NCBI GenBank assembly: GCA_963662175.1
Contig: OY759221.1
Coordinates: forward strand, 37,384,045-37,448,044
Reading direction: 5' to 3'
DNA from: Aradus depressus
Lineage: Eukaryota; Arthropoda; Insecta; Hemiptera; Aradidae
DNA: 64,000 nucleotides
A program made the translations under genes and the position numbers. This document shows, piece after piece, positions 61,606 through 64,000 of the stretch (positions within the stretch are counted from its first letter, which is position 1; the number at the start of each line of letters is the position of its first letter). A model generated the notes under the pieces. That model was not told where the DNA came from. It ran no database searches and saw only the letters and a list, made by a program, of their open reading frames with translations.

Positions 61606-61737
61606 GTAAGGCGTTTGGAGAGGGGAACCTCTCATGCTACCAGTGCACCACTAAGACAGCTGAACAGTGTCCTCCAGAGACTCTTCTTCCATGTCCACCC
61701 TCCAAGGACCGTTGTGTCACTCACATCTCAAAGGATG
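61606..61737 (+). CDS. Internal exon of a Ly6/uPAR (quiver-like) domain protein
   Basis: Between the acceptor CCTCAG and the donor GATG/GTAGGT lies a 132-nt phase 1-1 exon encoding 44 residues: GKAFGEGNLSCYQCTTKTAE, then QCPPETLLPCPPSKDRC, then VTHISKD. The opening LxCYxC and the following cysteine spacing are the first half of a three-finger Ly6 domain, as in insect quiver/sleepless and boudin-type GPI-anchored proteins. The last cysteines (CCxxxxCN) must lie in a downstream exon, and the signal peptide in an upstream one. Neither could be found in the window, although 61540-61605 contains a hydrophobic open stretch in another frame. The gene probably extends beyond 64 kb. Confidence 0.7.
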
Positions 61738-61981
61738 GTAGGTACTTCAAGTTGCACTAGAAGGTAACAATCAAAATCAGATCGCTTTAGTTCTTCTTGC
61801 ATTTCTATTTAACAAATTGCAGCCCCCCCCTTGGAAAATAATATGTTGATGAAAAATAAAGAAAAAACGTACGTTCTATTAAAAATATTGTCTATTACAC
61901 AAAATATTTAATATGGTCTATCTGATAAAGGTAATATTGAGTCCAAGACTATATGTGCACAGAAGATCAGGTGAAGCCTAA

Positions 61982-62536
61982 AGGGGCCCTCACACTGGCA
62001 AAAATTTCGCTCAAAATTTTGAGCTTATTTTTGTATAAAATATTGAATGGTCCCCTCCCACTACACAAAAATATTGCACAACATTTGATTGTCGACTAAA
62101 CATTCGTGATGGAAGCACGGCGCATCGCGTTGTACTCAGCCATAGCTGCATACGTTTCTTTGCCCAGGGCAAACCCGGAGGTTGAAAGTAGCGTAGTTGT
62201 ATTGTGTGCAGTGTTGAAGGAGTCTTTAAATAATAAGAAGAAAAGAGTGTGGGTCAGGAATTATTTGAAGAAGCGACCGATCCATGGTCATCGTAACCTA
62301 CTTCGCGAACTGAGCTTGGAACCTACACTTTATCATAATTTCCTCACACTGCGCTCTCATGCTACAAAATATTGACAGGTCCGCGAAAATTTTCTAAACT
62401 TTCAGAAAACTTTGCCCCACAAAATATTGAATACCCCTTTTTTTGCACAATATTTGTCCTCACACTCTCAATATTTTTGCACAAAACCGACATCTTCACA
62501 TTTTTGTGCAAACTTTTTGCCAGTGTGAGGGCCCCT
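61982..62536 (+). mobile_element. Non-autonomous PIF/Harbinger element
   Basis: Terminal inverted repeats AGGGGCCCTCACACTGGCAA on both sides; target duplication TAA at 61979-61981 and 62537-62539. Length 555 bp. Contains the start of a Harbinger ORF. The ends resemble those of the copy at 13344 only in AGGGGCCC, so this is a different family. Confidence 0.85.
62109..62375 (+). pseudogene. Harbinger transposase N-terminal fragment
   Basis: MEARRIALYSAIAAYVSLPR, then RVWVRNYLKKRPIHGHRNLL, then RELSLEPTLYHNFL, and stop after about 88 residues. W+R.WL.+R...G..N.LL+EL...D...Y.NFLRM is the region just before the DDE nuclease in HARBI1-like proteins of insects. The catalytic part is missing, so it is a remnant that may still give a short peptide. 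Confidence 0.7.
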
Positions 62537-62539
62537 TAA

Positions 62540-63720
62540 TAAGATAACAACGGGACACTCAACACACAAACAAATTCCAAAAACTGAAGAAGAAACTGAA
62601 GAACAAAGACATAATTACAGTGAAAGCAAACAAAGGAAATGCTTTAGTTTTGTTACAGAAAAGTGTTTATATTAATAAACTACTCAGTTTTCTCGAACCT
62701 TATCATTACAGAAGAATGTTCAAGAAACAGTTTTTAAATCTACTTACATATCGTCGGCCTAAACGTGATACCTCGTAAGCGACATTTTTCTGAGTATCGT
62801 TTTTTTAACACAAAAAAAAAATAAAAAAGAACTCTATTGATCTAGTGGGACCTCATATACGACATAAAACGAACAAAAACATGAAATACGGTTTAAAGAA
62901 CCGTACCTTGCAAAAGAAATGGGAACGAAATTCTGGTGAAACCTGGTAACTCTGTCAAGTTCGTTAATTCATTACTTGGATTTGGAAACTAGCCTAAAAA
63001 CAATTCATGGCATGCATATACATCTCACTTAATACAAATGTCGAAAAAATTGAGGTTTTCTGTAAAGAATATTTTTTTAATAATTTTTTTTGTCTCTCCT
63101 GTAAATTTGGCTTTTTGCACATAGAGGTATCACGTTTAGACCGACGATATATTACAAACAGAGACTCATAGTAATGAATCCTACAATTCCCAAACTATTA
63201 ACCATGTTATCCAATCATATTATACCTATATATTTTGTGAAATTGACAATATATTTTTTTAAAACGTACGTTTTTTCTTTATTTGTTATTAAGTGTTTCA
63301 CAATATCTCCGCAAAAAACTATCAATATAACAGATGGATACTTGTATTTAATAAGGAAAGGGGAATTTATGTTATTAGTAAAAAGTCGTCGTGAATCACC
63401 GGCAAGGTACTTCCGTAGCACAATTAGTCAACTAAATATTTGTTTTTCCCTTTAACAAAAATCGATTGTTTTAGCTAATAATCAATAGTTAACTTACAGA
63501 GGGACTTCTACATCGAAGTTACGTCAGAGATAAGAAGAACTTCCTTTTTAAAAAGAACACTTTTTATTGAGACAATACAATTTTGAATTTATAATTTGGA
63601 TTACAAAGACTGAAGTGAAACCGACAGAGTATCGACTATGACTGACCAACCTGGAGGGGAGGTCTAAGGGTATATATATATAAAGAGCTTATGCTGCAGA
63701 AAAGATAGAGAAGGATTGGT
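62540..63720. other. Intergenic or intronic AT-rich DNA at the right side
   Basis: 62740-63150 contains TATCGTCGGCCTAAACGTGA TACC and, inverted, GGTATCACGTTTAGACCGAC (63125-63146), marking a small inverted-repeat element of about 400 bp. 63230-63310 is a piece of the palindromic family (GTGAAATTGACAATATATTT). No gene seen. Confidence 0.45.
63380..63530 (+). repeat. Family P 5' fragment
   Basis: AAAGTCGTCGTGAATCACCG, GCAAGGTACTTCCGTAGCAC, AATAATCAATAGTTAACTTA. Cut at about 63530. Confidence 0.5.
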
Positions 63721-63721
63721 G

Positions 63722-63976
63722 CTATAACTCCTCCTTCCCTAAGTTCGAAGTCTCCGACGAGAATTGGCAGGAGAGTGAAGGGTAGACCGTAGTCGATGGA
63801 GGCGGCTCAAGTTCAACTGTTGGTTGGCCAGATGATTTGATGGTCTCCCTATACTTTTGAATTTTGTAAAATATAAACATACAAATACATATAGTTATAA
63901 TGAAAGTCACAATAACACTGAGGTAAAGATAATCAAAAGAGTTAGTTGTTTCTTCGAACAATTCAAAAGGTTTCAT
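63722..63976 (-). CDS. Small single-pass membrane protein or terminal exon
   Basis: The frame MKPFELFEETTNSFDYLYLS leads into a hydrophobic segment (about residues 16-37: ISVTF-type, rich in Ile, Val, Thr, Cys and Phe), then the basic stop-transfer KIQKYRETIK and a Pro/Ser-rich cytoplasmic end with VELEPPPSTTVYPSLS and stop. The frame stays open upstream to the window edge, so the ATG at 63976 may be internal and this may be the last exon of a type I receptor. YPSL could be a tyrosine-type sorting signal. Family not recognised. Confidence 0.45.
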   Translation of the reverse strand: MKPFELFEETTNSFDYLYLSVIVTFIITICICMFIFYKIQKYRETIKSSGQPTVELEPPPSTTVYPSLSCQFSSETSNLGKEEL

Positions 63977-64000
63977 TTGAACATTAAGCTGATGAATATG

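Overview
This is AT-rich eukaryotic DNA, most likely from an insect or another arthropod. The reasons are long multi-exon genes with GT-AG introns, a Ly6/quiver-type exon, Penelope-like, R1-like, PIF/Harbinger, hAT, pogo and Helitron remnants, and a tRNA-derived SINE whose tail reads CCTAA/TTAGG, the insect telomere unit. I cannot name the species. No prokaryotic, CRISPR or rRNA features are visible.

The backbone is a tandem pair of paralogous genes on the minus strand. Gene A occupies <1..22938 and its 3' end lies outside the window. Gene B occupies 25876..48617 and is complete at 831 codons. I reconstructed 15 and 16 exons from splice sites and from the A-B alignment. Exon order and phases agree, several exon lengths are identical (19, 122, 175 and 172 nt), and both joined frames are open. 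The core matches the layout of TRMT2A-type tRNA (uracil-5-)-methyltransferases: an RRM, a central region with a PFRN..YxEQ motif (family W.xPYxEQ), and a Rossmann methyltransferase domain. In both paralogs the catalytic Cys position is Tyr, the DPPR motif is gone, the general-base Glu is Ala and the SAM loop is degenerate. I read them as catalytically dead, still intact TRMT2A-like pseudoenzymes. Each carries its own low-complexity extension: acidic 13-residue repeats at the N-terminus of B, and a 457-codon G/R/D/S repeat exon at the C-terminus of A.

The introns and the 22.9-25.9 kb intergenic stretch are packed with mobile DNA. The 48.6-61.6 kb stretch is a gene-poor desert of repeats. From 61.6 kb there is one internal Ly6-domain exon (+), a short Harbinger remnant and, at the right edge, a small single-pass membrane protein or terminal exon (-).

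The repeat landscape has four main parts: (1) about 20 copies of a tRNA-derived SINE; (2) palindromic elements whose arms carry hammerhead-ribozyme-like cores, one pair enclosing a Penelope-type GIY-YIG coding remnant; (3) an unclassified dispersed family with TACTTCCCCAGC-type inverted ends; (4) minisatellites of 46 bp x 8 and 45 bp x 6. Several nested insertions give exact element boundaries.
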